Below are positions 42,815-51,541 of a stretch of DNA of 64,000 bases, one piece after another. This DNA is from Methylophilus sp. 5. Its GTDB lineage: Bacteria; Pseudomonadota; Gammaproteobacteria; Burkholderiales; Methylophilaceae. Within the stretch, counting starts at the first letter, position 1; every line of letters starts with the position of its first letter. Location of the stretch: NCBI RefSeq assembly GCF_000515275.1, contig NZ_KI911560.1, positions 1,922,001 through 1,986,000 on the forward strand. Reading direction: 5' to 3'. The notes under the pieces were generated by a model that searched no databases, was not told the DNA's origin, and worked only from the letters and a program-made list of their open reading frames with translations. A program made the position numbers and the translations under genes.

Positions 42815-43123
42815 TTATTGTGTGACGACAATATCGTCTTTCACGGCGGTCACGCCTTTCACATTTTTGGCTAACAGCACTGCTTTGTCTGCTTCAGCTT
42901 TTGATTTCACCACACCAGACAATTGCACCAAACCATTGCTGTCAGTTTCAACTTTAATGTCTGTGGCACTCACCGCTTTATCTTTGGCAAACGCTGTTTT
43001 CACTTTGGCGGTAATCACAGAGTCTTCAACCTTGGTGCCAATCGAGTCACCATCGGCTGCAAAGCCAGCCAAAGGCAATGTCAACGCACTTACTAACAAC
43101 AGAGATTTAATTGTGTTTTTCAT
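42815..43123 (-). CDS. Periplasmic BON-domain protein (OsmY-like)
   Basis: 102 residues. Signal peptide (MKNTIKSLLLVSALTLPLAG, cleavage near FAA) and one BON domain (DSVITAKVKTAFAKDKAVSA, LVQLSGVVKSKAEADKAVLL, VKGVTAVKDDIVV). Single-BON relative of OsmY, which binds envelope components under osmotic stress. A TCCTACG site lies 86 nt upstream. One of four BON proteins in the window. Confidence 0.88.
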   Translation of the reverse strand: MKNTIKSLLLVSALTLPLAGFAADGDSIGTKVEDSVITAKVKTAFAKDKAVSATDIKVETDSNGLVQLSGVVKSKAEADKAVLLAKNVKGVTAVKDDIVVTQ

Positions 43124-43208
43124 GATGATTCCTTGTTGAGTTAATTTATCGAGGTTTCATTATGAAAAGAACGCGAAAAGTTATGCATCCAAAAAACGCT
43201 GATAGTTC

Positions 43209-43215
43209 CGTAGGA
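43209..43215 (-). promoter_or_regulatory. TCCTACG motif (minus strand) before the BON gene
   Basis: Reads TCCTACG on the minus strand, about 86 nt before the start at 43123. Confidence 0.4.
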
Positions 43216-43233
43216 GTTGGCTGACGTGGATTT

Positions 43234-43240
43234 TCCTACA
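43234..43240 (+). promoter_or_regulatory. TCCTACA motif before the hydrolase gene
   Basis: TCCTACA, 64 nt before the ATG at 43305, back to back with the site at 43209. Confidence 0.4.
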
Positions 43241-43304
43241 CGACCAGCCTAAAGTTGAACTGCATTGTTATAACATAGCGCTACATTCATTTTTAGCACA
43301 AACC

Positions 43305-44063
43305 ATGCAACTACATACGCAAACCCTGGGCCAAGGCCAGCCACTCGTTTTACTACACGGCTTATTTGGCTCTGCCGATAACTGGGGCAGTATTGCCAAG
43401 CATTTTTCACAGCATTACCAGGTGATCTGTGTCGATTTACGCAATCATGGCCGTTCGCCGCATAGTGATACACAAACCTACTCAGATATGGCTGATGACT
43501 TATTGGCGGTGCTGGATACACTCGGTTTGGCGCAAATACACCTGCTCGGTCACTCACTTGGCGGCAAGGTTGCCATGCAGTTTGCCACGCAATATCCGGC
43601 AAGAGTGAGCAAGCTTATCGTGGTAGACATGGCGATGCGCGCTTATCCTGACCGATACACGCAGCTGATGGATCACATGCTGGCTGTCAACCTCAGCCAG
43701 ATGGCATCACGTAATGAGGTGGATAACGCTTTAAAGGATGCAATTCCTAATTTAAGGGTACGGCAGTTTTTACTCACTAATCTGGTCAAAAGTGGAGCGC
43801 AGTTGCAGTGGCGAATTAACTTGCCAGCGCTTAAAGCGAATTACGCGACATTGATAGCAGCGATTGCCGTCCATTTCGACCGCCTCAGTTTATTTATTCG
43901 CGGCGAACGCAGTGATTATGTGCAAGAGCGTGACATCGCCGAACTTAAACAGCATTTCCCGCGCGCTGAGTTTGTCACCTTGCCTACTGACCATTGGGTG
44001 CATGCCGAGCAGCCGCAACTATTTATACAAGCGGTTGAAACGTACTTAACTAATCACAGCTAA
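43305..44063 (+). CDS. Alpha/beta hydrolase (YbfF-like esterase)
   Basis: 252 residues. Oxyanion region LLHGLFGSADNW, DLRNHGRSP, nucleophile elbow GHSLGG and the C-terminal His (TDHWVHAEQP) form a complete alpha/beta hydrolase set. Closest in layout to YbfF-type acyl esterases. Substrate unknown. Divergent from the BON gene. Confidence 0.88.
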   Translation: MQLHTQTLGQGQPLVLLHGLFGSADNWGSIAKHFSQHYQVICVDLRNHGRSPHSDTQTYSDMADDLLAVLDTLGLAQIHLLGHSLGGKVAMQFATQYPARVSKLIVVDMAMRAYPDRYTQLMDHMLAVNLSQMASRNEVDNALKDAIPNLRVRQFLLTNLVKSGAQLQWRINLPALKANYATLIAAIAVHFDRLSLFIRGERSDYVQERDIAELKQHFPRAEFVTLPTDHWVHAEQPQLFIQAVETYLTNHS

Positions 44064-44091
44064 CACGCTTCTGCTCCCAGACCAGTCATGT

Positions 44092-44130
44092 TCTTCAGTC
44101 CACCGTCAGCTGACTGAAGACTTTCCTTTT
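44092..44130 (+). terminator. Terminator-like hairpin after the hydrolase gene
   Basis: TCTTCAGTC and GACTGAAGA around an 11-nt loop, followed by a pyrimidine-rich run ending TTTTT, about 28 nt past the stop. Confidence 0.65.
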
Positions 44131-44324
44131 TGCTTCCTGCATCACGACCGTGAGGTCGTTAGTCGCCATAATGTATTGATGTAAAATTTAACATTTTTTA
44201 ATCATGTATTAAACTGTATTAAATATCGTTGAGTAAACGACATGGACATGCTGTCTGAGGGGCTTCCGCAGCACCCGAGGTCAACGCGTGAGATCAATAC
44301 AATGACTAACAAAAAGGATCACAA

Positions 44325-46058
44325 TTGAATTCGAGTAATAAGTTTAAGTCGCTGTTTACTTACCTGCTGCTCAGTGGGTTACTGGCTTCTCATCCCGTTT
44401 TTGCTGATTGGCTGGGGACTTTAAAAAGTGCTACAGAGGTTATTAAGCAAACCGGCGTGCTGGACAAACTGAGCGAGCCGGCCAATAAACCTGCTGAGGC
44501 AGCGGGTGGTGTGCTGGAGAAAATACAGGCGGGCAGCGTCAATCAAATTGCCAGCCAAACCGATTTACCCTTGGGCTTAACAGAGTATCCCAGGTCGGTG
44601 TTACATCAAAGAATCGACAATCCTTTTGATCAGTTGATGATCCCGATCAGCCCGCCAAAAAGAATTACGTCTGACAAATGGGTGCCAAGATATTCGGTCC
44701 CTGTCGAAGGCCAGGTCACCATGCTGCAATTTACGCATGAAGCCAATGACAGTCCATTGCTGATTCAAAAACATTATGAGTCCTGGCTGGCTGGCCAAGG
44801 CTTTGAGCGCCTGCTGGTTTGTCAGGCGCCCTGCAAACAGGCCGATGTGGTTTACTGGTTGCCCTATATTGACCAGGCGCGCCGCATGGAGTGGCATATG
44901 TTTCCCAAAGATGCTACCTATATCGCGGCCTATAAAGATAATGCGATGGCACTGGTATCAGTCGGTCAACTTGGCAATAAAACCCATGGCTCTTTTGTCA
45001 AAGTGGTCGAAGGCCGCGTGACAGATAATAGCCAGTGGAAAATGCTCACCACTCAGGTTGCCCCTTTACCTGAAGTAGCCTCTAGCCAGGCTGCGGTTAA
45101 CAATGGCAGCGCTAACACGCGCACAGCGCAAAGGCCTGCTTATGTGAACAAACCCCTGCCAGAGCCAATGAAAGTCAATGAAAGAGCCCTGATTGAGGTC
45201 CCAAAAGACGGCAAAGCACCAGTTGGCATTCAAGACGTTGCGTTTGATCAGTCAATGGCACAGGCTTTGCATCAGCAAACCAATATTAGTACTCCAGGCT
45301 TGGGGGCACTCTTTATTACCAAAGAAGGCCAGTGTGAGGCTTGCACCAAACAAAGCCAGCTTTTTGAAAGGTCTGCCAAAAAATATGCAGGCAAAGTCAG
45401 CTTTCTGCGTACCACGGCACCCGCAGAGCCCAGAGTGGTGTTTGGTGATGTTGTGCAATATGTCGCTTTTCCATCCATGGTGTTATACAAAGATGGCAAA
45501 TATATTAACAACCCTTATTGGGCAAATAATGATGGTGACTTGGATGACGTAATCAAAGCAGACGCGCTTAATATTGAAGAGGGTAATGCAGAGGCTATTC
45601 GCTGGAATACGGCGATCAAATTACGTGAAAAGAGAGGTATTCCAGTGCGCGAGGTCCCGGTGAAGCCGGTGAGTGTCAGTTTGCCAAAAACGACCACGGC
45701 ACCCAGCAAAATGCTTTTTTCATCGCTCAATGCCAACAGTACCAATCAGCTACTGCATTTGGCAGAAGGCTCTGAGGGTATTCTGGTGGTGCACGCCAGC
45801 TCTAACCATGCAGGATGCAGCTGGTGTATCAAGTCTAACCCGGTGTTCGAGACGCTTGCCAAGAAATATGCGGGCAGGGCCACGTTTATGATGGCAACGG
45901 CGGCGGGCAACTGGACAGAAAGCTTTGCATCTGACTTTGCGATTGCCTACGGCCTGTATGCCGTGCCAACCACTTTTGTCTTTAAAGATGGCCAATTGAT
46001 TAAACGATTGGATGGATATAAACGCCTGGAGGACATGGAGGATGCACTCATGCATTAG
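44325..46058 (+). CDS. Periplasmic protein with two thioredoxin-like domains
   Basis: 577 residues. Signal peptide (FKSLFTYLLLSGLLAS, cleavage near VFA), a middle domain of unknown type (residues about 80-240) with two Cys (VCQAPC), then a thioredoxin-like domain with CEAC (about residues 340-430; FLRTTAP, FPSMVLYKDGKY) and a second with CSWC (about residues 480-575; LVVHASSNHAGCSWC, YAVPTTFVFKDGQ). Both have the cis-Pro region. Likely a thiol-disulfide oxidoreductase or cytochrome/envelope maturation factor. TTG start with AAGGA 7 nt upstream; the ATG at 44302 reads into a stop. Confidence 0.8.
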   Translation: MNSSNKFKSLFTYLLLSGLLASHPVFADWLGTLKSATEVIKQTGVLDKLSEPANKPAEAAGGVLEKIQAGSVNQIASQTDLPLGLTEYPRSVLHQRIDNPFDQLMIPISPPKRITSDKWVPRYSVPVEGQVTMLQFTHEANDSPLLIQKHYESWLAGQGFERLLVCQAPCKQADVVYWLPYIDQARRMEWHMFPKDATYIAAYKDNAMALVSVGQLGNKTHGSFVKVVEGRVTDNSQWKMLTTQVAPLPEVASSQAAVNNGSANTRTAQRPAYVNKPLPEPMKVNERALIEVPKDGKAPVGIQDVAFDQSMAQALHQQTNISTPGLGALFITKEGQCEACTKQSQLFERSAKKYAGKVSFLRTTAPAEPRVVFGDVVQYVAFPSMVLYKDGKYINNPYWANNDGDLDDVIKADALNIEEGNAEAIRWNTAIKLREKRGIPVREVPVKPVSVSLPKTTTAPSKMLFSSLNANSTNQLLHLAEGSEGILVVHASSNHAGCSWCIKSNPVFETLAKKYAGRATFMMATAAGNWTESFASDFAIAYGLYAVPTTFVFKDGQLIKRLDGYKRLEDMEDALMH

Positions 46059-46061
46059 GCC

Positions 46062-46685
46062 TTAACGGGTAAATAAGCGGTTTTGCAAACTCTTGGTGGT
46101 GCGTGCGATATGATGGTTTAAACGCTCCACCATTGTTTTTTCAGTGCCTGCTGCGGCCATGGCGTTGACCGCATGGGTCGTTTCATTTAGCTTGTCTCCT
46201 AATGCACTGGCCATCTCCTCTGCAATTTTTAGTACATACTGTGCTTTAAACCCCAGTTGGCTGGCCATGGTGACGATGTGCTCTTTTTGTATATTCGATG
46301 GTGTGCTTTCGCCGCCAATGCTGAAGGCGAACCTGCGTGAGAGACCAGCGTATATCGAGGTGGATAACAAGTCATAAAACGGGGTCAGCCTGACGCCATA
46401 CTGTGGCAAAAAGTAGATGGACAAATTTTTTGCATGGCTATCGTGGTTGCCAACATACAGGTTGAAAAATAGCCATTGCAGAAACCGTTTGGTATCCGCC
46501 GCAACCACGCCGTTTTGGCCGAGTAACTCGCGACATCTGGCCAGTGTTGGTCCGCCATCTGCTTCATATTTAATGGTAGATGGCTTGCCATCTAATTGGC
46601 AGAGATCAAGCTGATGCAGTCTTTTAATTTGCCCATCATCGCCTGTTAGCCGGTCATATCTTTTAATGAGGGTGTCCTGAATTTT
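46062..46685 (-). pseudogene. C-terminal fragment of a HipA-type kinase, cut by the insertion sequence
   Basis: From the IS end at about 46685 the minus strand reads an uninterrupted HipA C-terminal part: IKRYDRLTGDDGQIKRLHQ, DLCQLDGKPSTIKYEADGG, then FNLYVGNHDSHAKNLSI with the catalytic Asp-His-Ala-Lys-Asn box, and TPFYDLLST with the Mg2+ aspartate. About 207 of the usual roughly 400-440 residues remain. The N-terminal half and the hipB antitoxin are not found on the other side of the IS, so a deletion accompanied or followed the insertion. Probably not functional; from the internal GTG at 46508 a 148-residue product could be made. Confidence 0.8.
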
Positions 46686-47979
46686 GTGTAAACGGCGGTT
46701 GATTACTGACTAGGCACTCTGTCCTCGAACTGTATGGTAAACCTGTTTAGCGCAGGTTTCCAATCTCTCAGTGGCATAGACCACTTTTTGCTAGCGTTTT
46801 GTAATGCTAGGTAGAACAATTTAATCAACGACTCATCATTCGGAAACGAGCCACGATTCTTGGTGACTTTCCGCAAACTCATATTCACAGACTCAATGGC
46901 GTTGGTGGTGTAAATCACGCGCCTGATTTCAGGCGGATAGTCAAAGAACGGAATGATGCGCTGCCAGTTGCTGCGCCAGGATTTGGCAATTAAGGGGTAA
47001 GCCTCACTCCACTGATGCTCAAAGTCCATCAGCGCCCTTTCAGCCTCAGCCAGTGTGGCAGCGCTGTAAATCGTCTTCAGGTCAGCTGCAACCGCTTTGC
47101 GCTTGTTCCAGCCCACATAGTTCAGGCTGTTGCGCACCATGTGGACAATGCAAAGCTGCACCGTGGCTTGCGGATAGACTGTCTCGATCGCTTCAGGGAA
47201 ACCTTTTAAGCCATCCACGCAGGCAATGAAGATGTCTTGTACGCCACGGTTCTTGAGTTCAGTCACGACCGCCAGCCAGAACTTGGCGCCTTCAGTCTGC
47301 GCAATCCATAAGCCCATCACTTCCTTGTGACCGTCCATGTTGACGCCTATGGCGAGATACACCGCCTTGGCACGCACACTACCAGTATCTCTGACTTTGA
47401 CATGGATGCAGTCCAGATAGACAATAGGGTAAATGCTGTCGAGAGGGCGAGATTGCCACAGCTTAACCTCATCAATCACTGCATCAGTGACATTGGAAAT
47501 CAGCGTCGGTGAAATCTCTGTGCCGTACATCTCTGACAAGTGCTGTTGAATCTCACGTACTGTCATGCCTCTGGCGTATAGCGAGATAATCTTCTCATCA
47601 AAGCCCGACCAGCGGGTTTGATGCTTGGGGATCAGTTGTGGCTCGAAGCTGCCTGCGCGGTCACGGGGGATTTCAATCGGCAGCTCACCAAAGTCTCCTT
47701 TGAGGGTCTTGCTGCTTTTACCGTTGCGGGTGTTGCCAGTGGCATTCTTCACTGGCGCATGTTTATCGTGGCCAAGGTGTTCGGCCATCTCTGCTTCAAG
47801 GGCACGTTCAACCAGTGCTTTGGTTAACTGCTTGAGCAGGCCATTCTCACCAATTAAATCTTCGGGCTTTTTATAGTTCGCCAACAATCCATCAATCAGA
47901 TCGTTGGGTAGGGGTTTTGATACGGTCATTTCTACTCCAAAAGTACGTGCGCAGTTTCCTGCAAAATGACCGTTTACAC
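46686..47979 (-). mobile_element. IS256-family insertion sequence
   Basis: Terminal inverted repeats GTGTAAACGG (46686-46695) and CCGTTTACAC (47970-47979), flanked by TTTT and AAAA that may extend them to 14 bp. One transposase gene fills the element. No 8-9 bp target duplication is visible: the left flank reads TGAATTTT and the right flank AAAATTAT. This fits a deletion next to one end. Element length 1294 bp, normal for the family. Confidence 0.85.
46703..47929 (-). CDS. IS256-family transposase
   Basis: 408 residues, complete. N-terminal mutator-type region (LTKALVERALEAEMAEHLGH, RNGKSSKTLKGDFGELPIE) with a helix-turn-helix, then the DDE catalytic core: Asp in VYLDCIHVK, Asp in ACVDGLKGFPEAI, Glu in TNAIESVN, with the CIHMVRNS-type C/D(2)H insertion (IVHMVRNSL). 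GGAG precedes the ATG. The gene looks intact, so the element may still move. Confidence 0.95.
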   Translation of the reverse strand: MTVSKPLPNDLIDGLLANYKKPEDLIGENGLLKQLTKALVERALEAEMAEHLGHDKHAPVKNATGNTRNGKSSKTLKGDFGELPIEIPRDRAGSFEPQLIPKHQTRWSGFDEKIISLYARGMTVREIQQHLSEMYGTEISPTLISNVTDAVIDEVKLWQSRPLDSIYPIVYLDCIHVKVRDTGSVRAKAVYLAIGVNMDGHKEVMGLWIAQTEGAKFWLAVVTELKNRGVQDIFIACVDGLKGFPEAIETVYPQATVQLCIVHMVRNSLNYVGWNKRKAVAADLKTIYSAATLAEAERALMDFEHQWSEAYPLIAKSWRSNWQRIIPFFDYPPEIRRVIYTTNAIESVNMSLRKVTKNRGSFPNDESLIKLFYLALQNASKKWSMPLRDWKPALNRFTIQFEDRVPSQ

Positions 47980-48243
47980 AAAATTATTTATACCCTCCCA
48001 ACTAAAAAATAAGCCTATTCTAATTATGTCCAAATTCATATTTCTTAAATTATGATGTTTCCTAAAGGTTTTTTTAAAAACGACCCTAAGGCTCACCTAA
48101 TTCATCGTCGTTGATGTTAGTTTCTTAAGCTTAAAATGTGATCTTAACTCTCGGTGATAATTTAAGGATGCTCTGTAACCACTAGGTGATTTTGGACGAT
48201 AAGTATTCGTGCTTTTACCCTCGTGCGTAAATATCTTAGTGCT
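47980..48243. other. Short AT-rich stretch without a gene
   Basis: 264 bases between the IS end and the BON gene stop. No ORF, terminator or clear repeat is supported. It should have held the missing hipA/hipB part if the IS had inserted simply. Confidence 0.4.
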
Positions 48244-48897
48244 TTAATAAGCGACAGTAATATTATCACTAACCTCGGTAACTCCTGGGGTATTCCAAAC
48301 AGAATCACAGACCATTTCACGCTCTGACCAGCTATGTACTACACCCGAGAGATTAACCTTGCCACCATCGACCGTGACAACTATTTGTTGGGCGTCCGTT
48401 AAAGCTCGTCTTTTTAATGCAGCATCAATGACCGATTTAACAGTGCTAGTAGATATAAATGGTTTTAAAGTTATTTTATTACTAACTCCTTTAACTCCCA
48501 TTAAATTGCGTACACTTGATAAGGCGAGTTGGCGCTGATAATCATAGTCCAATTGCCCAGAAAGAGTTATCCAGCCTTTTTCTACCATCACCTTAACTTG
48601 ATCTTTTGGCCAATTGGTGGTCCATTCAAGAACATTTTTGGCAGTCAGTGCAATGTCGCTATCATCGCGATTGCTGGATCCTGGTAATTTGACATCCAAC
48701 TCAATAGCCAATGCTTTTACACCAAGTACTTTTTGTACTGCTCGTTCTGCTGCCCACTTTTCTGAATAGTGATCAACGTGACCAGATAATGTGACGATGC
48801 CATCTTTCACTTCAACGCCAATTTGATTGGCGTTCACTGAGTTGTCCCACTTGAGCTCTGCTGTGACATCGTTTTTTAACTGAGTATCTGTTTTCAT
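48244..48897 (-). CDS. Cytoplasmic triple-BON protein (copy 1)
   Basis: 217 residues, no signal peptide. Three BON domains: residues about 8-72 (GIVTLSGHVDHYSEKWAAER), 78-145 (GWITLSGQLDYDYQRQLALS) and 150-217 (GKVNLSGVVHSWSEREMVCD). It is paralogous to the protein at 54858. Such triple-BON proteins accumulate under stress; the partner is unknown. The start is preceded by GGAATAAAATC. A degenerate TGTGCG-N4-TCCACA site lies 58 nt upstream. Confidence 0.88.
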   Translation of the reverse strand: MKTDTQLKNDVTAELKWDNSVNANQIGVEVKDGIVTLSGHVDHYSEKWAAERAVQKVLGVKALAIELDVKLPGSSNRDDSDIALTAKNVLEWTTNWPKDQVKVMVEKGWITLSGQLDYDYQRQLALSSVRNLMGVKGVSNKITLKPFISTSTVKSVIDAALKRRALTDAQQIVVTVDGGKVNLSGVVHSWSEREMVCDSVWNTPGVTEVSDNITVAY

Positions 48898-49276
48898 GAT
48901 TTTATTCCAATTAATTAATGGAGCTCAATCTTGACCAGATATAGCTTTAATTTCTGTGCGCTGGTCCACACATACAGCTGCTGTCAAAGTGACTTAGGAA
49001 GTTAGTGGCGATTCAATCATCAATAAGACTACTTAACTCTTCAAGCCTGAGTTCAACAAATGCACTCCAAGCGCAGCACACTGAAACTAATATCAACAGC
49101 GCGTAATAACCGAAATAAATAAGCAGAATCACATACCGGTGCTCACGGATTAACCAAGCTAGTGAAACAGTTATCCATAAGGAAAACGGTTATGGATCAA
49201 TAAGTGTGCGACTATGGACATGTTTTAACTTTTCAAAAATTTTAAATCACTATTCACGGGCTTATTTTATTGATAT
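48898..49276. other. Gene-free interval upstream of the triple-BON gene
   Basis: 379 bases. It holds a probable Crp/Fnr-type site (48955-48970) and a hairpin of 8-bp arms ATCCATAA/TTATGGAT at 49173-49197, which lies past the end of the minus-strand gene at 49277. No coding region is supported. Confidence 0.5.
48955..48970. promoter_or_regulatory. Degenerate Crp/Fnr-type site before triple-BON gene 1
   Basis: TGTGCG-CTGG-TCCACA, 57 nt upstream of the start at 48897. Right arm deviates from CGyACA. Confidence 0.35.
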
Positions 49277-49696
49277 TTATTCAATTAATTTGCCCCAGAA
49301 GCTTTTTGCCTTTTGTATATCTGCTTGTTTGATAGCGTCAGCTTCATTCCAGCATTGTTCTCTTTTTTCATGCGCTATGCCATTACATCTAGTGATGGCT
49401 ACTTCATGATCGCCATTCGCATGTGCTATCAATGCGGCATAACGCGTTTCTGCCGTCGGTTGCGTATTGGCGCGAAGCTCAGCCAGGTCGATATCTTGTT
49501 TTGTACTTGCTTTTGCAACGCATACATCACTTTCATTCCAGTTGAGAGTGTCACATATCTTCAAACTTTGTTGATATTCAAATTTAATCGATTTCTCCAA
49601 TTTAAAGATTTCCTTTTTCGTTAATACTGCTGCACTGACTCGTGAATGAAACCCTACACTCAGGCATATAATCAATAATACATGGCGAATAGGCAT
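49277..49696 (-). CDS. Secreted protein of unknown function
   Basis: 139 residues. Signal peptide (MPIRHVLLIICLSVGFHSRV, cleavage near SAA), then a helical, charged chain with four Cys (LKICDTLNWNESDVCVAKA, ITRCNGIAHEKREQCWNEA). The paired Cys-x(9-11)-Cys blocks suggest two disulfide-linked helical hairpins, a pattern seen in unnamed betaproteobacterial periplasmic proteins. AAGGAAG precedes the ATG. Confidence 0.65.
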   Translation of the reverse strand: MPIRHVLLIICLSVGFHSRVSAAVLTKKEIFKLEKSIKFEYQQSLKICDTLNWNESDVCVAKASTKQDIDLAELRANTQPTAETRYAALIAHANGDHEVAITRCNGIAHEKREQCWNEADAIKQADIQKAKSFWGKLIE

Positions 49697-49865
49697 ATTG
49701 ACTTCCTTGGTAATATAAAAAATAGTTGGTCAGCACATTTATGGATGGTGAGGCCAGGAAAGTACTTATATATGACCTATCATTTATTAGTATTCTGATC
49801 GTGCGGTCTGTCTGATATGTAACTTAGCGAAAGGCATTGGACTTCACTCGCATTGACGGTCACTT

Positions 49866-50075
49866 TTATATCTCATTTTTAATCTCTTTCAGCCAGTCTA
49901 GAATTTGGTTCTCAACATCAGCTGTTGTATGTCCATAACTTGTTTTTATTTGGGCCTGGGGAGACGAAATATTTTCTTTATCGTTCTTGGATCTGTTTAA
50001 TGAAGTCTCAAGTGGTTTCTTTAATGACTTGTTATCCATCATTAAAAAACAGGTTTTAGCCTTTAGTGTATTCAT
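49866..50075 (-). CDS. Small hypothetical protein
   Basis: 69 residues, hydrophilic, Lys/Asn/Ser-rich with a C-terminal helix (ADVENQILDWLKEIKNEI). AAAGGA lies 8 nt before the ATG, which is the main support. No family recognised; could be spurious. Confidence 0.4.
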   Translation of the reverse strand: MNTLKAKTCFLMMDNKSLKKPLETSLNRSKNDKENISSPQAQIKTSYGHTTADVENQILDWLKEIKNEI

Positions 50076-50226
50076 TTTCAGTATCCTTTATATGTATAAA
50101 GTTTAATTGCTGCGATCATAGTCATAGCCAGCATCGGAAGTGTTCTATTGTCTAGCAACGGAATAAAACTCTGTACTGGTCGTTAACTTATTTTCTTACG
50201 TTATCCAGGATTGCGTGCATGCATGT

Positions 50227-50928
50227 TTATATGGCGAAACATCTCGTGTATGTATCTTTGTCGTTGGCATAACATTGGCATGCCTCTTTGAGCAATGATG
50301 CTCGGTTAATGATATGCATATGACCACGGCTATATTGCAGAATCTGCATCTGCTGTAAGGTAATGGCTACATTGTTGATACCAGAGCGGCGCACGCCTAG
50401 CAAATTGGCCAACATGGCTTGTGTCATTTCAAACTCTAGAGCAGATGCACAGTCACTGTAGGTGAGAAGTAAGCTAGCCATGCGTTGCTGCACATTGTGC
50501 TGGCTGCGACATAAAATGGCTTGTGCAAATCGTGCAAACATAACAGCCACATATTTATCCAGCACTCGGCAAAAAGTACTATTTTTGAGCTTGATCGCAT
50601 ACAACTGTTTGACTTTGATGCGGAAAGCCTTGCTAGGAGTAAGTACTATGGATGCATAGGGCTCCACATCCACTCCAAGGGTATGCGAAATGCCTACCAT
50701 GCCTTCAGCACCTACAAGAGCCAGTGCCATCTGTTTTTTCATATTCTGTTGCATCATCAATGCAATCACGCCGCCAGTTGGGAAATAAGCGTAGTCGGTC
50801 GCTTCTCCTGGCGTATTCAATCTTTGACCTGATGTCAGCTCTACCCAGTCGCCATGTTTAAAAAGCTGATGATGACAATGACTATCTAATGACTCTATCA
50901 GCTGATTACAGTTAGGATGGCCTTTCAT
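50227..50928 (-). CDS. Crp/Fnr-family regulator, copy 1
   Basis: 233 residues. N-terminal cyclic-nucleotide-binding-like fold (YFPTGGVIALMMQ, ALALVGAEGMVGI), dimerisation helix, and C-terminal helix-turn-helix (MTQAMLANLLGVRRSGINNVA; in parts). No Fe-S cysteine cluster of Fnr type is visible, and the cAMP-binding residues of Crp are not obvious. It is paralogous to the regulator at 51542. Its own upstream region has TGTTCG-ATTG-CACACA, suggesting autoregulation or control by the paralogue. Confidence 0.88.
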   Translation of the reverse strand: MKGHPNCNQLIESLDSHCHHQLFKHGDWVELTSGQRLNTPGEATDYAYFPTGGVIALMMQQNMKKQMALALVGAEGMVGISHTLGVDVEPYASIVLTPSKAFRIKVKQLYAIKLKNSTFCRVLDKYVAVMFARFAQAILCRSQHNVQQRMASLLLTYSDCASALEFEMTQAMLANLLGVRRSGINNVAITLQQMQILQYSRGHMHIINRASLLKEACQCYANDKDTYTRCFAI

Positions 50929-50950
50929 GATAAAAAAATATCAGAATCCT

Positions 50951-50980
50951 GCATGTGTCTCTGTTCGATTGCACACATGC
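50951..50980. promoter_or_regulatory. Crp/Fnr-type site and larger inverted repeat before regulator 1
   Basis: TGTTCG-ATTG-CACACA at 50962-50977 lies inside a wider inverted repeat GCATGTGT (50951-50958) and ACACATGC (50973-50980), 23-52 nt upstream of the start at 50928. Confidence 0.4.
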
Positions 50981-51106
50981 GCAGTGAGTTAGGAGACGAG
51001 GTGAGTCTCTGTGTGCTGGCAGACGGATGCACAGTGTCTCAAGCCTATAATGATCTTTTATTAGAGACCTATATAAGCGCAAAAACTGACTGTATAAAGG
51101 ATGATT

Positions 51107-51484
51107 ATGAAACGAAGACTTGGACTCATGACGATGAATACCTTGAAGCTAAATGGCGAGCACTCCTCTTCTTTAGATGCATCGGAAAGTGCTGGCGTAA
51201 AGCGTGGCAAATTCCAGCCTTATGGCCCCAAGCAGCCTACTCTTATCAGAACAAAAAAATGGATTGAGGGATGGCATGGCATGATGTATGGAGCAGGAAT
51301 AGGACTGCTTCTTGGCTTGTACGTATTGTTTTTCCCTTTATGGATGACGGTTTCACCGGCTTGGTACATCTATACACAGTGGTATGTCATTATGGCCATC
51401 ACTATCCTTTCCTGCATGACGATACTGGGGCTAGGTGCAGCAGTGCTGGGATCAAACATTATCAATCGCGACCGTAAACCGTAG
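51107..51484 (+). CDS. Small two-helix membrane protein
   Basis: 125 residues. A soluble N-terminal part (LKLNGEHSSSLDASESAGVK) is followed by two membrane helices (MMYGAGIGLLLGLYVLFFPL and MAITILSCMTILGLGAAVLG, residues about 60-80 and 95-115). Unknown function. AAAGG lies 6 nt before ATG 51107. An alternative frame over the same DNA (50917-51267) has no Shine-Dalgarno and no coherent fold. Confidence 0.55.
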   Translation: MKRRLGLMTMNTLKLNGEHSSSLDASESAGVKRGKFQPYGPKQPTLIRTKKWIEGWHGMMYGAGIGLLLGLYVLFFPLWMTVSPAWYIYTQWYVIMAITILSCMTILGLGAAVLGSNIINRDRKP

Positions 51485-51541
51485 CAGCCAGCTACTCCGG
51501 CTGGATAGGGAAATCACAGCTTGCGAGTTTTGGACTGGCGG

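Noticed and set aside
46674..47991. Target-site duplication around the IS256-family element
   Set aside because: The 8-9 bp flanks outside either possible inverted-repeat boundary do not match.
50917..51267. Plus-strand open frame of 116 codons upstream of the small membrane protein
   Set aside because: No Shine-Dalgarno, no coherent fold, and it overlaps regulatory repeats and the better supported gene at 51107.
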